Origin: Cercis canadensis
Taxonomy: Eukaryota > Streptophyta > Magnoliopsida > Fabales > Fabaceae
Reading direction: 5' to 3'
DNA: 64,000 nt
NCBI GenBank assembly: GCA_003255065.1
Contig: QAOA01008120.1
Coordinates: 71,341 to 135,340, forward strand
The notes under the pieces are model-generated. The model saw only the letters and a program-made list of their open reading frames with translations. It ran no database searches and had not been told where the DNA came from. This document shows positions 33,189-45,696 of the stretch, in pieces. The position numbers were made by a program, and so were the translations under genes. The stretch's first letter is position 1. Every line of letters starts with the position of its first letter.

Positions 33189-35566
33189 TTAGAGATAACT
33201 GTAAGAAAAAATAAAGGTACAATTAATAGTTAGAAAGAGAATATTATAATTAGTCAATTTTAAAAACTTTTCATATTAAATAAGGGTAATTTATTCTATT
33301 TCATATTTAGACATTAAATATAATATGATTTTAACAAAATAGAATATGAAAATAATGACTCCTTTTTTTTAAGCCATGCATATATTATTTAGCTAGATAT
33401 ATAACTTGATAAAATCATAAACTATCTTAATTACTAGTTTTTCTTTTAATATTAATAATATTTGTAATATTAAATAATTAATCTACATAAATATATCTGT
33501 AACCATTATTGCTGTACAAATTATGGGTTGTGTTGTGTAGGGACACTTGGTCAAATAAAGAGGTGGGAGACCTTAATAAATGAAGCTTTCTCTCTCTTGG
33601 ATTTTTTTACCCGATTGCCAGTTTTTCTTTCTCATCATCCAATGGCTGAGATAGATTTTGGGGGTAGGTAGTGCTACCACCCCTTTTGGGGTTGGTACCT
33701 TAGCCCTCACCTTACTCTCACAAGTTGTAGATAAATTTCTTCTTCTAGTGACCTATTTCTTCTTCATTCTTCTAGTATCTACAAATTTTTCTCATGTATA
33801 TAGACTCTAATGATTTTTTGTTTTCCTTCTTCAACTCTAGCATCTTCTTCAATCTTCTACACTCTTCATTGATTTTTCTTATACTATTCTAGTACTTTCT
33901 AATTCTTTTATCACTATTATATTATTTTACAAAATAGATTTTATCATAGATATTTCTAGATTTATGTTTAACAACCCCAACAAGTACGCACTGCCCACCA
34001 AGTCCATCATGTTAACCACGTCTCTTTTGAGATTAAGGTGACCCACTAAAGAGAATTTATTTATCAGATGATTAGAGAGTATTTAAATAGTTATCCATTA
34101 TTCCCATGACTCTATTTAATTGATTAGTTGTGGTAGAGTTAGTTACCTTGATGGAAGGAACTGATAAAGATGTTAACAATATTTTATGATAGGGTCCTAG
34201 CCCTAACTTTAAATACGATTGTGATATTACATTAGTTCAATGCTTAAGAAAAAGGCATAAGCTAAAAGCACACTATGAATTTTCTAAATACTTTGTTTGG
34301 CTGGAAGACTTACATCAATTCAATATATTGTGCAACAACTATATTCCTTCACATCAAGCCAGACACACTCCAACTTCTCCTTTTATGGAGATCAAGGAAT
34401 GGCTTTTGTAGACTATGCTGATACCAATCCATATGCTCATGCATTTGACAATTGATATACAAGGGAACCATCATGATTCACAAGTAGCCCCTCCAAACTA
34501 CTCATAAGATTGAATTAGCCCCACTTTATAACAGTAACTTTTACACATGTAATTTTACAGTAGCCTAAACTAGATGTTTTATATATTTTCTTTGACAAAT
34601 TGCATCCAAGAAATGATAGTATTTCAAAAGTTTAAAGTTTCTAAACATAATCTAATTCTCCCTGCTTTTTGTTTCCTTGCCACCTCTCTCCAAACTCCTT
34701 TGTTTGGGAGTTGAAGGGGAATGCCACGAGGAAAAATAGAGAAAGGAAAGGAAGAGAATGGGGAGAGTTTTTGTTTGAATGATTAAAATAAGCAAAAAGA
34801 AAGGAAAGAAAAAAAATCATATTGTAAGATATTTTTACTTTTTTACCCTCAAATAGATATATTTAATATAAAATTTAATAATATAATAAATTTATTTATT
34901 TTTTAATTATTTTTCATAACTTTGTTTGAGTTTGAGTGACAAGTCACAAGTATTAACACCTTGCTAAATAAAAAAAAAATTAAGAAAAAAAATCTATACT
35001 TATTAATTAACTATAGTGCTTGAAGATAGAAGAGAAAGAAACTTGTGACAAATGTCATGCTCTTATCCAATGGTCAAGATGAGAAAGTCCAAGTTAATAA
35101 TAACACCAATCAGCTGTAAACAAGGGTCAAAAGCACTTGACAGCTGATCATGACCCAATCGAACATAAGCCGTTCAATTCTTCTCCTCTTCCTTCTGTAT
35201 CGTGACTAAAGGAGTAAAAGTGTAAAATTAGTCATTCCCCTCCAAAACCCCCCAAATTGGGGAACCATATTCTTGGTCGGAAAAGGATTTTGGGGGTATG
35301 AGATTGCCGCCGGTTCCTTTCCCTTTTTTAACTAAAACTTCCAAACAAGAGAGAGGATATGCTTGGTCTTCTCCTCTCCATTCTTTCCCTTTTCTTTTTA
35401 ACTTCCAAACAAACGCTTAAGCTTACTCTTCAACTCTTGCTTATGTTTACATACAAAGAACCGTGTGAAAACAGAACTTGTTCCACGAAAGTATCCAATC
35501 TATAATTCTCTATTTTTTATTATCAAAAAGCGTGCTTAACAAGTCGGAGTCAACCCAGGAAAGTCA
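33189..35566. other. intergenic; possible small inverted-repeat element at about 34700-35420
   Basis: Mostly AT-rich sequence without genes. At 34700 the phrase CTTTGTTTGGGAGTTGAAGG is mirrored by the complement of CTTTTTAACTTCCAAACAAAC ending near 35415, with a further copy of the motif near 35335. This could be a MITE of about 720 bp, but I could not find a target duplication. The last 150 bp may be the displaced promoter of the GLR pseudogene. Confidence 0.4.
35562..35566. repeat. target site duplication AGTCA, left
   Basis: AGTCA, identical to 40627-40631 on the other side of the copia element. Confidence 0.9.
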
Positions 35567-36011
35567 TGTAAAACCTTGAAGAAGATGCAAGATGAACCTT
35601 GAGACTTGCTGTGAAAAGAAACACTTCAAACCAATTCTACAAATGTGCAGTAGATAAGCAATGCACCAGAAAGCATATTAGTAAGAACTAAGAACAGCAA
35701 AAGCTAAACAATGAATAAACTAGAAACTGTAAAAATGAAGAATTGAAGATCTAAATATTTCTTATTAATTGAATAACTGAATACATTACACCTTTATATA
35801 TAGAGATGGTGATCTGCACTATCGTTCTAGAAGCTACCTGCTACTACTAGTAAATAACAGAATGCATGTGCATTAGAAAACTAACTTCCTAACTAACTTG
35901 ACCAAAGAGTTGACTAACTACAGCTGGCTCTAACCTTGTTGACTCAGCACTTTATGACATCTCAGCTTAACAGGTTATCCTCCATCATACAAATTTCTGT
36001 TATGCTTAACA
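35567..36011 (-). repeat. 3' LTR of the 35.6-40.6 kb copia element
   Basis: Starts (minus strand) TGTTAAGCATAACAG at 36011, right after the polypurine tract GAGGGGGGA, and ends at 35567. It contains a TATATATA box near 35796-35803 (LTR promoter candidate). Confidence 0.94.
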
Positions 36012-37680
36012 TCCCCCCTCAAACTCAAGGTTCCAAGCAGAACAATGAGTTTGGCACGATTTGAGAGGAAGGCTTTGGTGGACAAAGGTTTTATGAGCAC
36101 ATCCGCAAGTTGATTAGAGGAGGGAACATGACAAAGAGCAAGAGACTTGTCCAGCAAACATTCCCTTACAAAATGACAATCAATCTCTATGTGCTTAGTG
36201 CGGGCATGAAGCACAAGATTAGCAGCAAGGAAGGTAGCACTGATATTATCACATAATAACAAAGGAGGAAAGGGTAAAGAGAAATGCAACTCCTTTAACA
36301 AGGACTGAAGCCAAAGGATCTCAGAAGTGGCATTGGCTAGAGCTCTATACTCAGCCTCAGTACTAGAGCAAGCCACCACCTTCTACTTGCCTGAAGACCA
36401 AGAAATGAGACTAGAGCCAAGGAAAACTACATGCCCACTAGTGCTTCTCCTATCATTAGGGCAAGCAAGGGCAAGGAGCTGAACTTGGTAATGGTAAGAC
36501 CATGAGACAGTGAACCCTTGAGATACTTCAGGACACATTTGGCAGCTTGAAGGTGAATGTCTGTGGGAGCACTCAGAAATTGACAGAGTTTGTTGACTGC
36601 AAATGCTATGTCAAGCCTAGTGATGGTGCAATATTGTAAAGCACATACCAGACTTCGATACACCAAGGCTTAAGGCAGCAACTGACCATCAGAAATAGAA
36701 AGAGTCTGAGAGCTCACCATAAGGGTAGGAGCTGGTTTAGCATTCTCCAAGCCAGCACGATGAAGGAGATCAAGGATGTACTTGGTCTGTGACAGATGCA
36801 AAGTATGAGGCAATCTGATGGCTTCAATTCCCAGAAAATAGTGCAAAGAGCCTAAATCTTTGAGAGAGAAGGCAGAGTTCAAAGAGGTGATAAGAGACTT
36901 AATGAGAGCAAGATTTGAGCCAGTAAGCACAATGTCATCAACATACACCAATAAGTAGAGAATGGCTGCAGAGAAGGAAAACACAAAAAGTGAATTATCA
37001 GAAACAGTGCACTTAAAACCCCAATTCAATAGTGTAAGCTTCAGTTTAGTAAACCAATCCCGTGGAGCCTGTTTAAGGCCATATAAAGCCTTTTTCAATC
37101 TGTAGACATGATAAGGGGAAGTGGAATCCTCAAAACCCAGAGGTTGTTTCATATACACCTCTTCATGTAACTCCCTATTTAAGAAAGCATTGTTGACATC
37201 TAATTGTTGTAATGGCCATCCATGAATGAAAGCAATAGTAAGGACAGTCCTGATGGTGGCAAGCTTGACTACTGCATTGAATGTATCAAAGTAGTCAATG
37301 CCATATGTTTGAGTGAATCCCTGAGCCACCAAACAAGCTTTGTATCTCCCAATAGATCCATTTGCTTTATACTTGAGTTTGAAGACCCATCTGCAACCTA
37401 CAATGTTTTTGTCAGTGGGGCATGAAACCAAATCCCAAGTCTGATTGGCCATTAAAGCTGTATACTCAGCAGTCATAGCATCAACCCAGTGAGGAGACTT
37501 GGCTGCTTGATGATACGTAGATGGCTCAGAGGGAGCAAGGCCATAAGCAGTGGTATACACCTTTGGTTTAAAAATTCCATTCTGACTTCTGGTAACCATT
37601 TTATTGTGAACCTGGACAGGAGGAATAGGCAAGGAAGACACTGAGGATGGACTAAGGGAAGAATGAGATTCAGGAGACAA
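35975..37680 (-). pseudogene. RT and RNase H region of the 35.6-40.6 kb copia element
   Basis: RT motifs on the minus strand: CRWVFKLKYKANGS near 37390, QLDVNNAFLN near 37200, [13 protein letters not shown] near 37085, the catalytic YVDD box near 36945 and FLGIE near 36840. RNase H follows, with the STEAEYRA motif near 36360 and KHIEIDCHFVRE near 36200, running up to the 3' LTR. Fossil. Confidence 0.92.
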
Positions 37681-38876
37681 AAAACCATCTGAAGTGTCAG
37701 GTGTAAGACAGGGAATAGTAGTGGAAGCATTAGAGACATGAGGTGAATCAGAACTAAGGAGCTAGGGAGCACAGAAGGAATAAGGTCAAGAGGAGTGGCA
37801 ACAGAAACAGATGAATCTGAGATAGGGGAAGCAGATGATGCAGTGTTTGACAGAAAAGGAAAAATTTCTTTAGCAAATACCACATGCCTAGAAATATATA
37901 TACGTTTGGAAGCCATATCTAGACATAGAAAACCTTTGTGTCTATTACTATACCCCAAGAAGCAACAAGGGGCAGACCTGTCCTGAAGCTTATGAGATTG
38001 ATAGGGTCTTAGATAAGGAAAAGACAGACAACCAAAGGTTTTCAGGTGAGTAAAATCTACTGTGTTGTGATATAAACTCTCATAAGGTGATTTAAATTGT
38101 AAAACAGAAGTAGGTAATCTGTTAATGAGATAAATGGCAGTCTGAAAGGCAAAAGGCCAGTATTTGGTGGGAAGACCTGTAGTAGTGAGTAATGAGAGGC
38201 CAATCTCCACCACATGCCTATTCTTCCTTTCGACAATACTATTTTGCTGAGGAGTGTATGGACAAGAAAACCGATGTTCCATTCCTAGTTGTTTGATATA
38301 TTGATCAAAGACAACAAATTCTCCCCCAAAGTCAGACTGCAAGGCTTTGATTTTGGAATTAAATTGTGTCTCAACCATAACATGAAACCTTTGAAACATT
38401 TCTAAAGCTTCAGATTTGGTTTGCAGTAAATAAAGCCAAGAAAACCGACTATAGTCATCAACAAGCAGAAGAAAATACCATGCACCATTGATAGCACAAC
38501 AAGAGGGAGAACCCCATAAGTCAGAATGAATCAAATCAAAGGGCTTTATTGCTCTTGACATGGATTTAACAAAGGGGAGCCTGTGACTTTTGGCTAATTT
38601 ACAAGAGCTACATACATTAGTATTATTGAATTTAAAACAAGGTAAATTGCAGTTTGTCATGACCTTATTTATTATATCAATGGCAGGATGACCTAGCCTA
38701 TTATGCCATAATTGCAAATTAGAAACAGAAGTACTTGATTTCATGCTAAACACTTGAAAAGCTTTAGAAGAATGAACAACAAGCTTGCTGTTAGTAGCAA
38801 TTTTAGTTATGATCTTGTATAAACCTTGGTCAAGCCTTCCCCGGAGTAACTCCTCGTGAGTTATTTGATCCTTCAC
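37473..38876 (-). pseudogene. integrase region of the 35.6-40.6 kb copia element
   Basis: The gag-pre-integrase segment (LWHNRLGHPA near 38710; CSSCKLAKSHRLPF near 38610) leads into the integrase core (DLWGSP near 38525, SDFGGEF near 38335, PYTPQQNSIVERKNRH near 38260) and GCLSFPYLRPY near 38025. The protease should lie just to the right, at 38900-39200. Fossil. Confidence 0.9.
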
Positions 38877-39216
38877 AAGAAAGCAAGAAGGATGAAACTC
38901 AACATACGCTGCATTATCCTGACATAATCTCTAAACACTAACTAAATTGGCAACAATTTTAGGAACATGTAAGATATGTTTCAACAGTAAAGGGTCTTTT
39001 ATTAGTGGAAATTGATGCTATACTTGTGTTATGAACAACTAGACTTTTACCATTTCCCACAGTCACCCCTTCATCTCCAAGAAAAGGATTATGCAGAGAC
39101 AAATTTCCAAGATCAACTGTTACATGATGTGTTGCTCCAATATCAAGAAACCATGGAGTGTTGTGAAGATCTTATGCAACTCTTGAGGTGGCCATGAAAG
39201 CTTGAGGATCTTGATT

Positions 39217-40163
39217 CTATGGAGTATTTCTAGTCGCAGGCTTAGGTTGATAGCCATTGTCAAACCTATGCCAACACTCAGATGCTATGTGCCCAGATTT
39301 ATGGCAGATTTGGCATTGAGGTTTATGGTTTGTGCCATTTCCAGGTCTGTTCCTTCTAAACTGGTTTCCTTGATTTTGAAAGAAATGATTTAAGGAATTA
39401 CCATTGCCTGGCTGATAACCATAGTTACCAGTATTATTAAACCTCTTCTTGCTTGTTGTTGGATTAAACACAGCAGCATTTGCTTGCATGATGACTTGTT
39501 CATTGATAGATCTTTGTCTTTTCAGTCTTTCTTCAAAGGTGAGCAAGTGACTTGCAGTGTTTCAACAGAAACTGATGTAAATCTCAATGGAACCACCACT
39601 GGATTGAACTCAGGACACAAGCCACTCAAAATTGCCAAGACTTGATCCTCTTGAGTCACACTTTCACTTATGGCTCGAAGATTATCACAAGTAGCACGAA
39701 TTTTCAAGATGTATTCCCAGACACCAAGGTTTCCTTTCCTGGTTGTCTGTAATTGGAGTTTCAACTCCATGACTGTTGCTTTTGATGAGCAAGAAAAACT
39801 CTCAGCAAGAGACCTCCAAATTTCAGAAGCAGAGTTGTCTGACATGATCTGAGTCATAATTTGCTCAGTCAAGGATGCATAGATCTAACTCATAACTAAC
39901 CTGTTTTGTCTCTACCAAAGTGTGTACTCAAGATTCAAAGTTGGAGCAGAAGATGAATCTTGAATGTATTTTTCTGGACAAGGATGAGATCCGTCAAGCA
40001 CTTCTTCATATCTATTTGCAATAACAATGTTCAGAAGTTGATTCTTCCAGATCAAAAAATTATTACGATCAAGCTTTATGGTCAATGATTGACCAAACAT
40101 TGGAAGAACAGAATTCCCAGATTCTTGTGATGGAGTCACAGAACTTGAACTGCGATCTGCCAT
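39217..40163 (-). pseudogene. gag region of the 35.6-40.6 kb copia element
   Basis: Copia gag. The N-terminus reads FGQSLTIKLDRNNFLIWKNQ (near 40085), a UBN2-type middle follows (SASEIWRSLAESF near 39835), and the zinc knuckle CQICHKSGHIASEC lies near 39320. Fossil. Confidence 0.88.
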
Positions 40164-40171
40164 TTTTCAGA

Positions 40172-40183
40172 GCTCTGATACCA
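40172..40183 (-). other. Primer binding site, initiator Met tRNA type
   Basis: GCTCTGATACCA on the + strand is TGGTATCAGAGC on the element's strand, next to the 5' LTR. Confidence 0.93.
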
Positions 40184-40626
40184 TGAAACCTTGAAGAAGA
40201 TGCAAGATGAACCTTGAGACTTGCTGTGAAAAGAAACACTTCAAACCAATTCTACAGATGTGCAGTAGATAAGCAATGCACCAGAAAGCATATTAGTAAG
40301 AACTAAGAACAGCAGAAGCTAAACAATGAATAAACCAGAAACTGTAAAAATGAAGAATTGAAGATCTAAATATTTCTCATTAATTGAATAACTGAATACA
40401 TTACACCTCTATATATAGAGATGGTGATCTGCACTATCGTTTTAGAAGCTACCTGCTGCTACTAGTAAATAACATAATGCATGTGCATCAGAAAACTAAC
40501 TTCCTAACTAACTTGACCAAAGAGTTGACTAACTATAGCTGGCTCTGACCTTGCTGACTCAGCACTTTATGACATCTTAGCTTAACAAGTCATCCTCCAT
40601 CATACACATTTCTGTTATGCTTAACA
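40184..40626 (-). repeat. 5' LTR of the 35.6-40.6 kb copia element
   Basis: Direct-repeat partner of 35567-36011. Its inner edge abuts the primer site at 40183. Confidence 0.94.
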
Positions 40627-40631
40627 AGTCA
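40627..40631. repeat. target site duplication AGTCA, right
   Basis: AGTCA, identical to 35562-35566. Confidence 0.9.
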
Positions 40632-41793
40632 GAGAGATAAACTGACGAATTGGAGTTGTTATAAACATCGCTCTGTTATGAGTTTGTAAAACTTGCAAGT
40701 TTTAGTCTTTTGGTGTCTAGAATGAAGTTGAATGCTTGAATGATCAAAGTTGAATTGAAGCACTCTAAAGATGAAACCCATTGCTTGTCTTTTCATCTTG
40801 TATGTTTCAATATGGACTAGTTGCTTAGCCATCGAAACAAGCTCAAGCGTTTTAGTTAAATTAGTTAATGTCAGTGTGATTCTCAATACAGCTGACGCAT
40901 GGATTGGCAAGTTGGGTTTGAGTTACATCCAAATGGCATGCTAGGACTACTACGCTACTCACAGTTACTATGACACTAGGCTTGTTCTCACCATCAAAGA
41001 TTTTAACAAGGACCTGATTGCAGCTACTTTAGCAGGTAAATTAACAAGTAATACTATAGATTCAAGTCTTAAAAGATATATTAGAGTTCAAACATGCATG
41101 TAAAATATGATTCCTCTTATATATTTCATGTGAAGCAATATGAAAAAATTAAATGATTTAAACGTTTGATTAAATTCATGCAGCTGTAGATTTGATAAAA
41201 AAAAATGTAGTAATGCAAGCCATGATAGGGCCACAAGATTCAAGGCAGGCCAAGCTGATTATAGATGTAGGTAACAAAGCTAGGGTGCCAATCCTATCAT
41301 TCTCAGCAACAAGTCCTTCTTTAACTTCCCCTCTGAGTCCTTATTTTTACCGAATAGCTCAGAATGAGTGTGCTCAAGCACAAGCCATTTCAGCACTTGT
41401 CCAAGCTTTTGAATGGAAAGAAGTGGTGCCCATATACTTACAATGCATATATGGTGAGCAAGTAATACCTTGCATGACTAGAGCCTTGCAAGAGGAAATA
41501 TCCATGTTTCCTATCAAGCTGCACTTCCCCAATCACCAACCGACCACCAAATTGTCCTAGAGCCTTACAAATTAACAAGTTTGACAAGCAAAGTCTTCAT
41601 TGTGCACATGTCTCCCTTACTCGGTTCTTGTCTCTTTGCCAGAGCAAGAGACATTAGGATGATGAGTGAAGGCTATGTTTGGATCATCACCACTGAAATG
41701 AGTAACCAATTAGCCTCCTTAAATTCTTCAGTCACTAATACGATGTAGGGTGTTCTATGTGTAGGTGCCTATTTCCCTCAAACAAAGGAGCTT

Positions 41794-43428
41794 TGTTGTA
41801 AGAAATCTTAACGCAAATGTACATTATCGTTTTCAAGTAATAAGATGAGGTAGAGTTATCGTTCCCACGATGACTAATGTATTAACTACTGAAATTGGGT
41901 TAACCTTAATTTTATCTAATCAATCAATATGGAGAGATTTTCAAGAAACAACTAAAATACGATGAAAACAAACTTAAACCAGCAAAATAACAAACTAAAC
42001 CAGTAAAATGCTAGAATTATCAAGAGAGAAAACATCTAGGACTTTTGATTTCACCATAGTTATTTCGATTTGCTATTCCTAATTCATTAACCAAGAACAA
42101 TCTTCCTAATTGCTAGCCAAGAATCCTAAATTATTTATTAGCCTTTCTCAAGGTCAAACAAAAATATCTCGAAGTTATGAACTTACTATATTCCTATGTG
42201 AATTGCGAATAACTTAGAAATTCACTTAATTCTATGGTTCTTTTTAATTGACTACATAGGTCATGGAGGTATATTTCTATCCTACATGTAACCTATGTTC
42301 TTAATCTCTATGATCTTTAATTACAAATTACTTCTCAGTCTCATTGTAATTATCTAATCAACTAATCTAATTGGTGATTAAGCAATTAGAAGCATGAAGA
42401 CTTAAGAAGAAGAAGACAATTTAATAAAGGAGTTCTTGAATTAAAGAAATAGAAAATAACAAACCATCCTAGCTAGGCTACATCATAGCCCTAGAAGGGA
42501 ATTTAGTTCATATCAAAAGAAAAGAACATGATAGAATCAAATCCAAACATAATTCAAAGGGAAGAAGAATGAAAACTCTATTATGGAGTCCGAATCGGCT
42601 CCACAAATCTCGTCTTCAATCCTTGTTTTTCTTTTTCCTCCTTGCCTCCAAAAAGTCTAAAAAAGAATCCCCTTAAGAATTCCTAAAATTTCCTATTTAT
42701 ACTCTCTCTAAAAGCCCTAAAGAAACTAAGGAAAAAGGGCATGTATTTAGAAAAATTGCATGGGCGCCACAACTCTGGATTTGGGGCGCCGCAGCGCTGC
42801 CTCTCTGCCAAAAAACATCAATTTTCTCCGTGCGCGAGCGCCATAGCCCTTGATTTTGAGCGCCGCATTGCTGAGTTGCTTTCCAGCTTTTAAGTTTCAT
42901 ACTCCAGGGGCTGCAGCTCTGGGTTTTGGGCGTCGCGGCGCTTGAATTCTGGTCTAGAAACTTCCCAATTTTTCAATTCTTCATTCTAACCTATGAAACC
43001 TACAATTTAACATAAAACATCCTATTAGATGATGATTAATCTCAATAAACAACCAAATAATTAAGTAAAAGAGATCTAAAGAGTGGATATAAAACCCACT
43101 CAACAANGGCGCCGCAGCGCTGCCTCTCTTCCAAAAAACATCAATTTTCTCCGTGCGCGAGCGCCATAGCCCTTGATTTTGAGCGCCGCAGTGCTGAGTT
43201 GCTTTCCAGCTTTTAAGTTTCATACTCTAGGGGCTGCAGCTCTGGGTTTTGGGCGTCGCGGCGCTTGAATTCTGGTCTAGAAACTTCCCAATTTTTCAAT
43301 TCTTCATTCTAACCTATGAAACCTACAATTTAACATAAAACATTCTATTAGATGATGATTAATCTCAATAAACAACCAAATAATTAAGTAAAAGAGATCT
43401 AAAGAGTGGATATAAAACCCACTCAACA
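41794..43428. mobile_element. solo LTR inserted in GLR exon 2
   Basis: Starts TGTTGTAAGA and ends CTCAACA (TG...CA with TGTTG/CAACA inverted ends). It is flanked by AGCTT on both sides (41789-41793 and 43429-43433), a 5-bp target duplication inside the codons for ...KEL/LQDF. As printed it is 1,635 bp, but 323 bp of this is a probable assembly duplication around the N at 43107, leaving about 1.31 kb. No internal domains, hence a solo LTR. A fragment of the same family lies at 26400-26790. Confidence 0.87.
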
Positions 43429-43429
43429 A
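42785..43429. repeat. 322-bp direct duplication around a single N (probable assembly artefact)
   Basis: 42785-43106 and 43108-43429 are each 322 bp and nearly identical, separated only by the N at 43107. They occur within one LTR that should carry the segment once (the related copy at 26400-26790 has it once). This is the pattern of two contigs joined without merging their overlap. Confidence 0.88.
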
Positions 43430-45696
43430 GCTTCAAGATTTTCAGGTTCGATGGAAATTAAAATTTCAACAAGATAACCCCACCATTATAGGACCTGAAT
43501 TGAATGTTTTCTGTCTATGGGCTTATGATGCTGTAACAGCACTAGCTATGGCAGTTGATAAGGCCGGGGTCAAGGAATTCGGCTTTTGAAAGACAAGTAC
43601 AGATTCTAGCAACACAACAGATTTTGAAACTCTTGGGGTTTCTTTGAGTGGTCCAAAACTTGGAGAATCACTGTCCGAAACCAGATTTCAAGGCCTTTCG
43701 GGAGATTTCAGTTTGGTTGACGGGGAGAAGTCAACTCATCAATTTTTCAGATAATTAATGTGTTTGGTGATGGAAAAAGAGTAGTGGGATTTTGGACACC
43801 ACAGCATGGACTGACAAGAAAACTAGATTTGACAAACACGGACACAGGCACATATTCAACTTCGAAGACCAATTTAGGACCAATTATATGGCCAGGGGAC
43901 TCTTCCTCTGCTCCTAAAGGCTGGGATTTTCTAGCAAACGAAAAGAAACTGAACGTAGGAGTTCCAGTGCAAGCCGATTTAAATCAAATGGTTAATGTGC
44001 ATTATGATCCCGGTACCAACAGAATAAATGTCAGTGGCTACTGTATAGATGTTTTTAAGGCTGTAATGGATGCATTACCATACGATGTTCCTTACCAATT
44101 CATCCCTTTTAACAAGCAAGATGATGACAACTTCCCCTCAGTTTTATACTACGAAGATTTGATACAGAAAGTCTATCTTGGGGTAAGACTTTTTCTCTTT
44201 CATGATTCTGACATTGTTTAATGATCTGCAGTGTTGAGGAAAATAATTAGGAGCTAATTTTATTATATAGAAAGTTTTTTGAATCTGTTAGTGGAAATTG
44301 GTATCGCAAAAATGTGGCCACTTTGCATATTATCCTCACCTCAATTGATGGTATCCGGTTGGACAGAAATTTGATGCTGCGGTGGGAGATATAATGATTA
44401 GAGCTCGGAGGTCACAGTATGTGGACTTCACGTTACCTTTCACAGAAAATCAAGCAACTTTTACAGTGCCAACCAAGCAGAAGAACAAGACATAGGCTTG
44501 GATTTTCTTGAAACCCTTGACATGGGAATTATGGGTCACAAGTGTTTGCTTCTTTGTGCTCATTGGTTTTGTGGTTTGGGTGCTGGAACACCGAGTAAAT
44601 GAAGAATTTAGGGGTTATCCCTCACATCAAGTGGGTACAAGCTTTTGGTTTTCCTTCTCAACCTTGGTATTTGCACAAAGTAATTCTCTCTGTTGCTCAC
44701 TTTTTCTAATGAATCATTATCCATCGTATTATCCCTATTCCCTAATTAATTAAACGTTACAGGGGAGAGAATCCATAGCAACTTGGCAAGGTTTGTGGTG
44801 ATCATATGGGTTTTTGTGGTGCTGATATTGACCCAGAGTTATACAGCTAGCTTGACCACACTTTTGACAGTTGAACAGCTGCGACCAGCCGTGACGAATG
44901 TAAATCAGCTCACACAGAGTGGGGACTTTGTTGGATACCAATCTGGTTCCTTTACTTTTCAACTCTTAAGACAAATGGGTTTTGATGAAACCAAGCTTCG
45001 AGCTTATAATTCTGCATAAGATTGCGATCGCCTTCTAACAATGGGAAGCAGAAATGGCGGTATCGCTGCCGCCTTTGATGAAATCCCATATATAAAACTT
45101 ATGCAGGCAAGTTATTGCAACAAATATACAACCATGGTACCAACTTATCAGAGTCAAGGATTTGGCTTTGTAAGTGCCTCCCAACGTTTCCATATTATAA
45201 ATTAAGGTTGTACGGTATCTATCCAAACTGAAGCTTTTGTTTTGACTAATTTGTATGAATTACACTTGGTTTGCAGGTCTTTAGAAGAAACTCTCCATTT
45301 GTACCTGATGTTTCAAGAGCTATCTTAAACTTGACAGAGAGAAATCAATATATTATGAAAGCAATTGAAGACAAATGGTTCAAGAATGAATCCCGTTGTC
45401 TACAACCCTCTGCTGTGGATGCTTCCTATAGTCCGGATCTGGACAGTTTCCGTGGACTATTCCTGCTATCTGGGATTACCTCATCATCAGCACTCATCAT
45501 ATACACAGCTATATTCCTATACGAGCATAGGCAGGAGTTGATGCAATTTGATCCAAAAGATTCCCTGTGGAAAAGAATTTCTATCATGTTCACAATCTTA
45601 AATCAGAAAGACATTAGGATTCATACTGGAGAACAAATATCCAGAGCTACCACTGCCAGTAATGTTCATGATATACATGTGATTGATGCCTCTTGA

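Larger units (their letters stand above)
35567..40626 (-). mobile_element. full-length Ty1/copia element, minus strand
   Basis: A 5,060-bp element with both LTRs (445 and 443 bp), primer site, polypurine tract and a perfect 5-bp target duplication AGTCA (35562-35566 and 40627-40631). Order on the minus strand: gag, protease, integrase, RT, RNase H, with a single-polyprotein layout like the Ale/Retrofit group. By-eye LTR comparison gives 16 differences in about 440 bp (3.6 %), so it is younger than Sirevirus 1. The coding part has about six breaks. It lies in the upstream region of the GLR pseudogene, about 140 bp before its ATG. Confidence 0.95.
40771..45696 (+). pseudogene. glutamate receptor-like (GLR) channel pseudogene 1
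   Basis: Related to plant GLR ligand-gated cation channels. Exon 1 (40771-41035) starts MKPIACLFILYVSIWTSCLA (signal peptide). Exon 2 begins at 41184 and carries the receptor-family ligand-binding domain (VMQAMIGPQDSRQAKLI; PILSFSATSPSLTS), then the first glutamate-binding lobe (NVSGYCIDVFKAVMDALPY near 44030). The next exon (about 44366-44680) holds transmembrane helix M1 (LTWELWVTSVCFFVLIGFVV) and the pore segment GTSFWFSFSTLVFAQ. The next holds M3 with the channel motif SYTASLTTLLTVEQL near 44840. The last exon ends with M4 (ALIIYTAIFLYEH) and a stop at 45694-45696. Stops at 40942, 41746, 43587, 44493 and 45017, frame changes near 41543 and 43748, and a solo LTR at 41794 show that it is dead. 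Expected length for the family is about 900 residues, and all parts are present. Confidence 0.93.

Noticed and set aside
34700-35420. Possible MITE with TTTGTTTGG-type inverted ends
   Set aside because: Imperfect arms, a third internal copy of the motif and no target duplication; mentioned only as a possibility.
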